Assembly: GCF_030272615.1 (NCBI RefSeq)
Contig: NC_081412.1
Coordinates: forward strand, 691,680,083 to 691,744,082
Source of the DNA: Cryptomeria japonica
Lineage: Eukaryota; Streptophyta; Pinopsida; Cupressales; Cupressaceae
Length of the DNA: 64,000 nucleotides
Direction of reading: 5' to 3'
The notes under the pieces are model-generated. The model searched no databases and had not been told where the DNA came from. It worked only from the letters and a program-made list of their open reading frames with translations. Positions 23,013 to 33,573 of the stretch are shown here, one piece after another. Position 1 is the first letter of the stretch, and the number at the start of each line of letters is the position of its first letter. The position numbers and the translations under genes are program-made.

Positions 23013-24240
23013 TGATGACTATGGCCAAAGCTTTCTTTTCAATGAAATTATACTTAGCCTCATATTCTTTTAGATTTTTTGAATGGAAGGCTATAGGGTG
23101 CTCACTCCCTTTTCCCGCATCCTTCTGGGTCAGGATCACAACAATGATATAGTAGCTTGAGAAAACATACATTATGAAGTCCTTCGACATATCCGGGTTG
23201 GATAGTATGGGGGCTGAGAAGATAGCATCTTTGATGTTCTTGAAAGCTTCTTTAGCTTCGAAAGTCCATTTGAAATGCATTTCTTTCTTGAGCATCAGGG
23301 TGATAGGCCTTACCATTCCTACAAAATCAGAAAAAAAGCGGCTAACGAAGTTAACCTTACCTAGGAAAGACTAGACCCCCTTTTATTGACGGGAAGGTGG
23401 AGCTCTTTTATTGCCTTTATTTGATCAGGGTCAATAGAGACACCTTCCTTTGACACTATGTGTCCTATTAATATCCCTTGAGGGACTCCAAAGATACATT
23501 TTTTTTGGGTTCAAAGATATCCCAAATTCTAGACACTTTTGGAACACCAACTCGAGATGATCGAAATGATCTTCTCTGTGCTTTGAAAACACTATTAAGT
23601 CATCCAAATATATAAGGATGATTTTGTTGATAAGCTCATTGAATGGCAGGTCCATAGCTCTTTGAAAAGTTGCACCGACATTTGACAACCCAAATGACAT
23701 TTTTTGATAGGCGAATGTTCCCCATTTGGTTATGAAGGTGGTCTTATGTTGATCCTCTGGCTACACCAAGACTTAATTATAGCCTGAGAAACCATCTAGA
23801 ATTGAGAACACTTTTTATCCCACCACTGTGCTTAGTAATTGCTCCATTGGTGGAAAATGGTAGTGATCTTTTAGGGACGCTTGGTTTAAGTCTCTAAAGT
23901 CTACGTAAAGGCAAATGTCCCCATTCTTTTTCCTGACTAGCACCAGGTTGGATACCCAGGTGCTGTGCTTGATGGGGTAGATGATTCTGGATTCTATCAG
24001 CTTTTTCAACTCCTGGGCCATGAGGGACTCAATCTTCAGATTGACTGGTCTCTGCTTCTGTCAAACCGATTTGGCTCCATTGGCGAGCTTGATGGTGTGT
24101 TGAATGATGGTGAGCTCGATGGTGTGAGCATTATTGCACAGAAAACACCAAGAGTTAGTATCATCCGCTAGATTATTTTTCCACACTGTCAACTCCTCAT
24201 TGGTGCTAGGATAAATGGTCTGCAATAAGACTACCATATA
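23002..24240 (-). pseudogene. Gypsy-D reverse transcriptase and RNase H N-terminus, inverted
   Basis: Read on the minus strand from about 24240. It begins with the protease-RT linker, then ELKKLIESRIIYPIKHSTWV, LVRKKNGDICLYVDFRDLN, SFGLSNVGATFQRAMD and the catalytic ILIYLDDLIVFSKHREDHF (near 23585-23640). The RNase H start follows (SNPDMSKDFIMYVFSSYY, HPIAFHSKNLKEYEAKYN, EKKALAIVITTY), ending at the LTR junction. Several stops and frame changes are present. The orientation is opposite to the integrase that should follow it, so this block was inverted after insertion. The RT motif YLDD and the RT-RNase H order identify Ty3/gypsy. Confidence 0.85.
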
Positions 24241-24244
24241 TGTT

Positions 24245-25471
24245 TCTCATCCTTCAGTCAGAGAATACATCATGGAAGGTGACATCACTGAGAAAAGGGC
24301 AAAATGGATTACCAAAATCTTGGAGTATGACATTGATGTTAGGCCCACCAAAATAATCTGTGATGAAGGCTTGTGCAAGTATATAGCCCAAGGGTTTGAG
24401 CCTCGAGAAGCTGAGATGGCCACAAAAAAAGTCATGATGGTTACCTCCGAACCATCAGAGTCGTGCTAGATGGAGGCCCAAAAAGATTTCATGAAGACGG
24501 GAAGTTTTCCTGAAGGTCTCCCCCCTAAAAAGAAGAGATTCTATAGACTTCAGAATAGTGGTTTCTGCTTGGTGGATGGCATACTTTTCAAAAGAAATTT
24601 GGATGGAATCCTACTCCACTACGTGAACCAATCCCAGGCTCGCAAGGTTTTACATGAATTCCACTATGGTTCATTAGAAGGTCACTTTTCAGTACAAACA
24701 ACCATTATCAAGATTACTCGTGTTAGATACTTCTGGCTCTCTATGTTCAAAGACACGCTCACCTCAAGGTAAGGGAGTGCAAACAATGCTAGTATTACAG
24801 TGGCAGGAGTAGAAAAGCAATGATGCCGCTCAGGCCTATAATGGTAGAGGAACCCTTTTCTCAATGCGGACTCAATTTCATAGGGATGATCAATCCCCCA
24901 AGCTCGAGTGGACATAAGTGGATCCTAACCGCTACTGACTACTTTACCAAATGGTCTGAAGTTGTTCTTCTAAAGAATTCATCAGAGTCCGAGGTGTTGA
25001 TGTTCTTGGAGGACCTAGTGTGTCGATATGGTCCACCAAAGACCATAATCTTAGAAAACACGCGTGCATTCGTAGGTTCATGAATCACCCAATTTTCCCT
25101 CAACAAAGGTATTTACCACAAAACCTCCTCAAACTAATATCCACAAGGAAATGGGCTCACCGAGTCCACTAATAAGAATCTCGTCAGACTCATTAAAAGG
25201 ATAGGCTCAGAGTACGAGAGGGAGTGGCACCACCACTTAAGAAGCGCGTTATGGGCCAACTGAATAATGCCCAAGCAGGTCTTGAAGAACTCCCCTTATA
25301 AGATGGTCTATGGTAAGGACACATTGTTTCTTGTTTCTCTATAAATTCCAGCCTTGCAGTTACTTAAGTCGATCTAAGTAGCAGAGAATGGTCCCATGGA
25401 CATAAGGTTGGCAAAGATTATGGAACTAGAAGAGGCTAGGGAGGTAGCATTCGCATCTCTCCAGAACCGTC
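24245..25471 (+). pseudogene. Gypsy-D RNase H C-terminus and integrase, broken
   Basis: Starts with VREYIMEGDITEKRAKWITK, the end of a gypsy RNase H, then the integrase zinc site (EFHYGSLEGHFS; the Cys pair is decayed near 24785). The core follows: the first acidic motif GLNFIGMI near 24852 has Asn where Asp is expected, TDYFTKWSEVV is conserved, the second motif is TIILENTRAF (Asp to Glu), and the Glu motif sits in a decayed NGLTEST stretch near 25155. Stops near 24467, 24769, 24820 and 25081. The frame is interrupted at 25471 by Copia-2 and continues at 32951. Confidence 0.8.
25467..25471. other. Target-site duplication of Copia-2, left
   Basis: CCGTC before the 5' LTR. CCATC follows the 3' LTR at 32946-32950. 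The single difference is a CpG-type transition. Joining the flanks continues the Gypsy-D frame (QNR then QQTVKSW). Confidence 0.85.
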
Positions 25472-26902
25472 TGTTGGCATTACATTAAGTTTGTTGATAT
25501 AATTGATGAAGGATGATTACTGTCTTAATAATATTATTTTTTCATTGATGTCAAGCAATTGATTTTTTGATTCAGTATGATGTTGCCATATCTTAAAAAG
25601 TATGTGAAAATGAAGGGGAGTAATAAGTTATTCAATGGGAAACTATTACCAAGTTAGACAGTGATGAGATTATGTTATTTTGATTGTTTTGATATCCTAT
25701 ATATATGTGTATTCGAAGACTGAATATGAAGGAGAAAAGATTTCATGCATCAAAATGAGTAAAGGTTTGATACTGTTCTATTTTACCAAGAAAGGAGCTA
25801 GTCGGTAAACACCAAGGTTATTAGTGTCAGTTAAAGTAGAAAGAATGTCTATCGAGTAAATTTCATTATTTACCAAGTATCAACCTAGCAGTAACAGAAT
25901 GCATTGGATGAATAAATACATTATTAAATGTAGGATGCCAATGAGCTAGAGATTTATAGGAGATTGGAATGTCGTGCAAGAAGTTTGTTAAGGATCAACG
26001 GCAATGAAAATTCAAGAGTTGGATCTACAGCGCAGATTGAACGGTCATAACCAAGCACAAGTACCAAGGAAGGTATACAAGTTCCAAGGCAAGATAAAAC
26101 ATTTTTTAGTTCAAAGGATTCAATGAACCTAGTTAAGTTTGAAGATCTGATGGCTAAGATTAATCATGGGAAATGTGATTAAGGAGATTAAGCAGTTTGG
26201 AATTTCTTATAAATAAGGAAAAGTTGATGAAAAAAATATGTGGGCAAATAGTAGAGCAGTGATACTGCAGAGGTGATTACCGAGTACAAAAGATTGGAGA
26301 TCTGATTGAAAAAACAGATTGAAAAGCCCAGCAAGGAGGAAGATAAGTCTTATGACAAGATTATTTTGAGCACATAGAGTCTACTTTAACATTTCAAATG
26401 TGAAGTTGCAGATATATTTTATTACTGTTATTTATTTTGTAAGTGACAGGAAATCTCTTAACCGAGTGGACCTAACAGTCTTATTTGTAAATCCTCTAGC
26501 AAGATAACATTCTGAATGAGTGTTTGAAATCCTTTGACAAGGTCACTTCTAACAAAGTGCAAGATTCTAATGGATCTGAGGGAAATCCCTTGACCGGGTC
26601 ACATCTAGAAATGTGTTTATGTAATCTTTAACAGGATTTTCTTTTAACCGAGCATACTCTAGAAGAGTATATATATTTTCTTAGTGGGTCTGAAATCCCA
26701 CAGTGGTTTTTCCCTATTTGGGTTTCCACATTAAATCTGGTGTTAAATGTGTTTTGTTGTTTCAAGTTTATCAGTTTAAGAGTTTGAATGATTTACAGTC
26801 ATAGTTGCATATCAAGTAAGTTCTACTGAGGTTGAATTTGATGAGATCATTGAATTGTGAGTTTATCTGATTCAACCCCCCCCCCCTCTCATCTAAATAA
26901 AA
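25472..26902 (+). repeat. Copia-2 5' LTR
   Basis: TGTTGGCATTACATTAAG start. The end (AAATAAAAA) has lost its terminal CA compared with AAATAACA in the 3' copy. It lacks a ~40-bp segment present in the 3' LTR near 31605-31650. It contains the GTGGTTTTTCCC block. Confidence 0.9.
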
Positions 26903-26904
26903 AT

Positions 26905-26916
26905 TGGTTTCAAAGC
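26905..26916 (+). other. Copia-2 primer binding site
   Basis: TGGTTTCAAAGC, a decayed tRNA-Met-type site (TGGTATCAGAGC in the nested element). Confidence 0.75.
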
Positions 26917-26964
26917 TAGAACTCTGAAAGAAAAGTTTAAAGGAACTTGAGGCAAGATCCGAAG

Positions 26965-27914
26965 ATGTATAAAAGGGATGCACCAAAGTTGAACAAGTCA
27001 AGTTTCTCCACATGGCAGAAAAGGATGAAGCTACACTTATCAGGAATTGGAGAATATGCAACATATTATCTAGAGAATGATCACACTGCACCTAGAACCT
27101 ACCCGATGACAATGGAAGAGATAAAGGCAAAGCAAGAACATATTCAAGCAATGATTGAAATAACATCAGCATTGATTGATTCAAAGTTTAATGATCTAGA
27201 AGGTTGTAATGATGCCAAAGCTATGTGAAATAAGCTTATATCTGTGTATGGTGGTGATGAACATGTTCAAAGAGAAAAAGTAGACAGTCTAAGAGGACAA
27301 ATTGAATCCATGAGAATGAATGAAGGTGAGAACATAATCCAATATAGTGCAAGGTTAAAGGAAACTATCAATCAAATCAAAGGAGCAAGAGGAACTATTC
27401 AAGAAAAGGATGTAACAAGTAAGTTGCTAAGAACACTTCTACCTATTTATGCCATTTGAGTCTCTGCAATTAATGAATTAAGGTCTGTACAAAACATGCC
27501 AGTCTCTTTGGATGCTACTATTGGTAAGCTACATGCTTTTGAGTTGAGTAATTTTGATAACAGTGGGTATTCGGTAAACAAAGTTGAATCTGCATTCAGT
27601 TCTTTTCATCTTGAAGAATCTAATGATTACAATGATAGAATGTATAATTATTTTGAAGGAAATCACAATGGAGAAAGTGAGAGATTTCGCAAAAACATGG
27701 AAGAAGTACATAAACTATATGAGGAAATCAGAAAGCAAGAAGAGTTTGAAGCATTATTGGCCAAAAGGTTATCGAGAGGCAAAGGTAAGTATAAAGGAAA
27801 GTTACCTTTGAAATGTTTTAACTGTGATAAAATTGGACATATGGCTTCAAACTATCCTAACAAAGAATCTAGTGAAAAGAGAGAATACCGAGATGACAGA
27901 CAGAAAGACTACTA
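26965..27914 (+). pseudogene. Copia-2 gag, broken
   Basis: The first good ATG is 26965 (MYKRDAPKLNKSSFSTWQKR). Capsid-like helical sequence follows (QREKVDSLRGQIESMRMNEG), then Glu/Lys-rich sequence, and a zinc knuckle CFNCDKIGHMASNY near 27814-27855 whose last Cys is replaced by Tyr (AACTATCC). Stops near 27226, 27457 and 27912. The three blocks share one frame with the downstream protease-integrase, so gag and pol were translated as one polyprotein. Role: particle formation and RNA binding. Confidence 0.85.
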
Positions 27915-29463
27915 ATATAGAGGGCAACGAGACTTCAGAAGGAGAGATAGAAAGACATGCCTAGTAGCTGATGAGGAATCCAATGATGATAAATCTGATG
28001 GGACTGAGATAGAGGAAGTTGTATATGTGGCTATCAAAGATGGATCAGATGAAGAAAGGTATGAAGAAAAAGCCTTAATATCACACATAAATAATAATGA
28101 TTCTTGGATCATAGATAGTGGATGCTCACATCACATGACAGGGGATAAATAGAAGTTTGTTAAATTAGAAGATTATGATGGAGGTTATGTAAGATTTGGT
28201 AATGATGCACCATGTCCTGTGAAAGGTAAAGGATCCATCACACTTTTTGACAATACTAAATGTGATGATGTATATTGGGTTGAAGGTTTGAAATACAATT
28301 TGTTGAGTGTAGCACAGCTAAACAATACAGGATACCGAATAGAATTTCAAAAAGGAATTGTCAAAGTTCATGACAAACATGGAAAGTTAGTTGCTACCGG
28401 GACTCAAACAAGAGGTAATACATTCCATCTTGACTCAACTCAGAACAATTGTCTGTATGCAAAAATAGAAGACACCCGATTATGGCATAAAAGGTTTTGT
28501 CATGTAAATTTTGATAACCTGATCAAAATAAGTAAGAAGCACTGAGTAAGAGGTCTACCGAGCTTGGAAAAACCTGAGAATGCAATATGTTGAGGATGTC
28601 AGATGGGTAAGATGACAAAATCAAGCTTTACAAGTAAGTCTTACACTTCTAAAGGAATTTTAGATCTTGTACACACTGATCTTTGTGGTCCTGTGAAAGT
28701 TCAAAGTTATTATGGTGATAAATACTTCATATTATTTGTGGATGATTACTCAAGGATGATGCCAGTTATGTTTTTAAAAGAGAAATCAGAAGCCTTTCAA
28801 ATGTTCAAATGGTATAAGGCAAGAGTTGAAAATGAAACAGGAAGACTGTTGAAATGTCTAAGATCTAATAGAGGAGGAGAGTTCATTTTAGATGAATTTA
28901 ACTTATTTTGCAATGATCATGGTATAAAGAGACAAGTGTCTGCACCGAGAACACCATAGAAAAATGGGATAGCTGAAAGAAGAAACAGATCAATTGTAGA
29001 TTGTGCCAGAACCTTGATGATAGAAAAGAGAGTACCTCAAATATTTTGGAGAGAAGCAATAAGCACTGTAGTTTACACCCTGAACTGAGTACAACTGAAG
29101 AAAGGAACTATGAAGACACCATATGAAATCTGGTATGACAAGAAACCAAATGTAAGTTATTTTAAAACATTTGGAAGTAGATGTTATGTTCACAAAGATG
29201 ACAGAAATGGAAAGTTTGATCAGAAAAGAGAGGAAAGAACATTTCTTGGTTATTCCTCTAGGAGTAAAGCATTTAAATGTCTGATCAAATCATCTAACAA
29301 AATAGTGGAAAGTGCAAATGTGAAAATTAATGAATTTGCAGAAAGGAATGGTGAAGGAAACTCCAAAGAACCAGAAGATTATGAAGAGTTTGTATATGCA
29401 CAACCGAGAAGTCTAACTGAGAAAGCCGATGAAGAAAATACTCAATTACCGAGCCTATATTAG
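27915..29463 (+). pseudogene. Copia-2 protease, GAG_pre-integrase and integrase, broken
   Basis: Same frame as gag. Protease motif SWIIDSGCSHHMTGD with intact catalytic Asp at 28114. GAG_pre-integrase follows (VEGLKYNLLSVAQL, LWHKRFCHVNFDNL). Integrase: first Asp in LVHTDLCGP (28678) is intact, the second motif reads CLRSNRGGEF with Asn in place of the catalytic Asp (near 28867), and Glu in NGIAERRNRS is intact. C-terminal GSRCYVHKDDRNGKF and FLGYSSRSKAFKC are clear. Stops near 28150, 28543, 28591, 28957 and 29086. The Asp-to-Asn change alone should abolish strand transfer. Confidence 0.88.
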
Positions 29464-31103
29464 CAAAATATGTCAGAAGAAATCATGAATCAAGTCATAT
29501 TATAGGAGATAAGGATGATCCAGTGATGACAAGGAACAAACTAAGACAGAACACATGTCTGATATCCGAGTTTGAATCGAGGATAGTAAAAGAGGCATTA
29601 AGCAATGAAGATTGGGTGAATGCTATGACAGAAGAGATTTAACAAATCAAGAAAAATGAAACATGGACACTGGTACCAAGACCAAAAGAGAAAAATGTAA
29701 TCGGTACAAAGTGGATTTTATGAAATAAGCTAAATGAAAAAGGTGAGGTCATTCGGAATAAGGCAAGACTAGTTTGCAAAGGTTATTCTCAAGAAGGAAT
29801 AGACTATGGTGAGACTTTTGCACCTGTGGCAAGAATTGAAGGAGTGAGAACATTGTTGGCATATGATGCTTTCAAAAATTTCAAGGTATATCAAATGGAT
29901 GTTAAATCTACATTTTTGAATGGTGTACTAGAAGAAGAAGTCTATATTGAACATCCTGAAGGATTTATTGAATAGAAGAATAAAAATCAGGTATGTAATT
30001 TGAACAAAGCTTTATATGGCCTAAAGCAAGCACCCAGAGCATGGTATGAAAGGTTGCACTCTTACTTAATCAATATTGGATTTATGAGGACTAGTGAAAA
30101 CAACAACATGTATATGAAGAATGAGGATAATGGAATATTGATTTCAGCCATATTTGTTGATGATATTATTTTTTGTGGTAATGATTCTTTATGCAAGAAC
30201 TTTGGAAATGAAATGTGCAAAGAATTTGAGATGTCATTAATCAGTGAAATAAAGTATTTTATAGGTTTATAGATACTGCAAATAAAAAATGGGATTTTCA
30301 TTACTCAATCCAAGTATATAAAGGAAATCTTGAAGAAATTTGTAATGGAGGATTCTAAACCTGTAAGTACTCCTATGACTACTAATTGTAAACTATCAAA
30401 GAATGATGAATCTGCATCTATTGATGAGACACTTTACAGATCTATGATTGGAAAGTTACAATATGTAGTCCACAATAGGCCTGACATAGCACATGCAGTA
30501 GGTATAGTTGCAAGATTTTCTGGAGATCCCAAAGAAACCCATATGACAGCAATCAAGAGAATTTTTAGATACTTGAGAGGCACTGAAGATTATGGTTTAC
30601 TATACAAAAAGAGGAATGATTTTGACTTAAAAGTCTATACTGATGCTGATTGGGTAGGAAATACTGATGACAGAAAAAGCACAAGTAGTGGAGCTTTCTT
30701 TTTGGGAGAAAGACTAGTGAGTTGGCTTAGCAAGAAACAATGATGCATTTCACAGTCAACAGTTGAAGCTGAATATGTCACTGCAGCATTGAATTGTACC
30801 AATATAGCATGGATCAAACAACTATTGGAAGGTATGAATGAGATAGTTACTAAGCTAGTAACTATATTTTGTGATAATACAAGTGCTATTAACATTTTAA
30901 AGAATTCGGTAATGCACTCTAAGACAAAGAATATCTCTATAAAGTATCATTATCTAAGAGAAGTTAAAGAAAAGAAAGTTGTGTTAGAATATGTTAGCAC
31001 AAAGGAACAATTAGTAGACATCTTCACAAAGCCACTACCAAGGAACACTTTTGAGTATCTCAGAAGTAAATTAGGGGTCCTACCCCTATCTAGTACTCAC
31101 TGA
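29460..31103 (+). pseudogene. Copia-2 reverse transcriptase and RNase H
   Basis: The frame shifts near 29460. RVT_2 motifs in order: [37 protein letters not shown] (starting near 29764), [26 protein letters not shown] and the intact catalytic box FVDDIIF at 30153-30173. After RT: SKYIKEILKKF, CKLSKNDE and RSMIGKLQYV. RNase H: KVYTDADWVGN (near 30632), VEAEYVTAALN and FCDNTSAINI, and the terminal YVSTKEQLVDIFTKPLP. Stops near 29640, 29721, 29973, 30270 and 30741. The YxDD box is unchanged, unlike in Copia-1. Confidence 0.9.
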
Positions 31104-31474
31104 CAGAGTTTGGTGAAAGCATCAATTCTATGACTCTAAAGAATACTATTTGCGAGTTGATGCTGATTTACACACTTTAGAAGGTCATCTAAAGTTGTGC
31201 AGGAAATAGTGAATGAAGACAAGATGCCCTAACTAAGACTAAGATGATACATTTGTATATGTTTTAACAAGCAAGGATATTACTTCAAAAGGGGAAGTAA
31301 TCATGAATTAGTTTTACTTTTGGCATTGTTGTCAAAGGGGGAGAAGACTAATGACAGGGGGAGAATATCACAAGAGAAGTTTACATCTCAAGGATAACAG
31401 GAGAAGAAAAATAGTAGTTCGAATCAATTGGAATAAATCAAGTTGGTATTGCCATCAATGCCAAAGGGGGAGAT
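31104..31474 (+). other. Copia-2 3' untranslated region and polypurine tract
   Basis: Three purine motifs: GTCAAAGGGGGAGAAG near 31331, CAGGGGGAGAAT near 31357 and CCAAAGGGGGAGAT before the LTR. TTGCCATCAATGCCAA at 31449-31464 is complementary in inverted order, with two mismatches, to 31542-31557. Confidence 0.75.
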
Positions 31475-32945
31475 TGTTGGCATTACATTAAGTTTGTTGA
31501 TATAATTGATGAAGGATGATTACTGTCTTAACAATATTATTTTGTCATTGATGTCAAGCAATTGATTTTTTGATTCAGTATGATGTTGCCATATCTTAAA
31601 AATTATGTTTTGATGAGTATAAAGATGTCGGTAAGTGACACAAAAAGAATGTAAAAATGAAGGGGAGTAATAAGTTATTCAATGGGCAACTATTACCGAG
31701 TTAGATAGTGATGAGATTATGTTATTTTGATTGTTTTGATATCCTATATATATGTGTATTCGAAGATTGAATATGAAGGAGAAAAGATTTCATGCATCAG
31801 AATGAGTAAAGGTTTGATACTGTTCTATTTTACCAAGCAAGGAGCTAGTCGGTAAACACAAAGGTTATCAGTGTTGGTTAAAGTAGAAAGAATGTCTACC
31901 GAGTAAAGTTCAGTATTTACCGAGTATCAACCGAGCAGTAAAAGAATGCATTGGATGAATAAATACATTATTAAATGAAGCATTCCAATGAGCTGGAGAT
32001 TTATAGGAGATTGGAATGTCGTGCAAGAAGATTGTTAAGGATCAAGGGAAATGAAAATTCAAGAGTTGGATCTACAGTGCAGATTGAACAGTCATAACCA
32101 AGCACAAGTACCAAGGAAGGTATACAAGTTCCAAGGCAAGATAAAATGTTTTTCAGTTCAAAGGATTCAATGAACCTAGTCAAGTTTGAAGATCTGATGG
32201 CTAAGATTAATCATGGGAAATGTGATTAAGGAGATTAAGCGGTTTGGAATTGCTTATAAGTAAGGAAAAGTTGATGAACAAAATATGCGGGCAAATAGCA
32301 GAGCAGTGATACTGTAGAGGTGATTACCGAGTATAGAAGATTGGAGATCTGATTGAAAAAATGGATTGAAAAGCACAGCAAGGAGGAAGATAAGTCTTAT
32401 GACAAGATTATTTTGAGCACATAGAGTCTGCTTTAACATTTCAGATGTGAAGTTGTAGATATATTTTATTACTGTTGTTTATTTTGTAAGTGTCAGGAAA
32501 TCTCTTAATCGAGTGGACCTAATAGTCTTATTTGTAAATCCTCTAGCAAGGTAACATTTTGAATGAGTGTTTGAAATCCTTTGACAAGGTCACTTCTAAC
32601 AAAGTGCAAGATTCTAATAGATCTGAGGGAAATCCCTTGACCAGGTCACATCTAGCAATGTATTTATGTAATCTTTAACAGGATTGGCTTTTAACCGAGC
32701 ATACTCTAGAAGAGTATATATATTTTCTTAGTGGGTCCAAAATGCCATAGTGGTTTTCCCCTATTTGGGTTTCCATGTTAAATCTAGTGTTAAATGTGTT
32801 TTATTGTTTCAAGTTTATCAGTTTAAGAGTTTGAATGATTTATAGTCATAGTTGCATATCAAGTAAGTTCTACTGATGTTGAATCTGATGAGATCATTGA
32901 ATTGTGATTTTATCTGATTCACCCCCCCCTCTCATCTAAATAACA
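31475..32945 (+). repeat. Copia-2 3' LTR
   Basis: 1,471 bp, starts TGTTGGCATTACATTAAG and ends AAATAACA. Very similar to 25472-26902, apart from the ~40-bp indel and scattered transitions. Confidence 0.9.
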
Positions 32946-32950
32946 CCATC

Positions 32951-33198
32951 AACAAACTGTGAAGAGTTGGTTGGATAGTAAAAAGAGTTCTGACCCAAAA
33001 TTCAAACAAGGCGATCTTGTTTTGAAATACAATGAAAGAGCGGCCAAGCCCAGTCAAAATTCCAAGTTGAATGGGTTATGGGAGGGACCCTTCTGTATCA
33101 TAGGCTACAAAGGTTTCAATTCTTTTGACCTCGAAGATATGCAAGGGGAATCTCTCAAGATCCCGGTCAACAGGTTCCACCTCAAGCCCTTTCATTAA
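32951..33198 (+). pseudogene. Gypsy-D integrase C-terminal end
   Basis: Continuation of the frame broken at 25471: SWLDSKKSSDPKFKQGDLVL, then LWEGPFCIIGYKG (the GPY/F-type chromodomain-like fold region of gypsy integrases) and VNRFHLKPFH before the stop at 33196. It is uninterrupted. It shows that Copia-2 inserted into a sense-oriented pol gene. Confidence 0.85.
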
Positions 33199-33573
33199 GT
33201 AGTTTTTCTCTTAATGTATATAATGTAAATAAGTGCTTTTGTGTGCCTTATTTATTTAATTATTCCTGATCATTTTCTCAAGAAGGAATAGTAAAACTAC
33301 ATGATGCACAATAACTAAGCAAAAAGAAAATCATTACATTATGGGTGGTTTTTACAATTTTTGGGCAGGCCTCCGACATATTTTTTACAAAAAGAATCAA
33401 GATGAAACCCTCCAAATCAAGGCTACCATTTCCTTAAAAATCCTCTCCATCTTCATCATCCACCATCTGGAAATCAGGGTCTCCACTATCATATGAAGTA
33501 TCATCCCCTTCTAACCACTCATGATCGGAAACGCCACCAGGTGACTAATCCTCCTTCCTATAAGAAGAAAAAT
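33199..33573 (+). other. Spacer between Gypsy-D pol and its 3' ORF
   Basis: AT-rich and noncoding. It contains TATATAATGTAAATAAG near 33218, which could be pol polyadenylation or promoter-like sequence. Nothing definite. Confidence 0.5.

Larger units (their letters stand above)
25472..32945 (+). mobile_element. Copia-2: full-length decayed Ty1/copia element nested in Gypsy-D
   Basis: LTRs of ~1.45 kb (25472-26902 and 31475-32945), a primer-site remnant at 26905, one long gag-protease-integrase frame, a frame change near 29460, then RT-RNase H and a purine tract before 31475. Total length ~7.5 kb, normal for a complete copia element. Target duplications CCGTC/CCATC. In-frame stops are fairly few and mostly replace Gln, Arg or Trp codons, so decay is moderate. 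Inactive as it stands. Confidence 0.92.
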
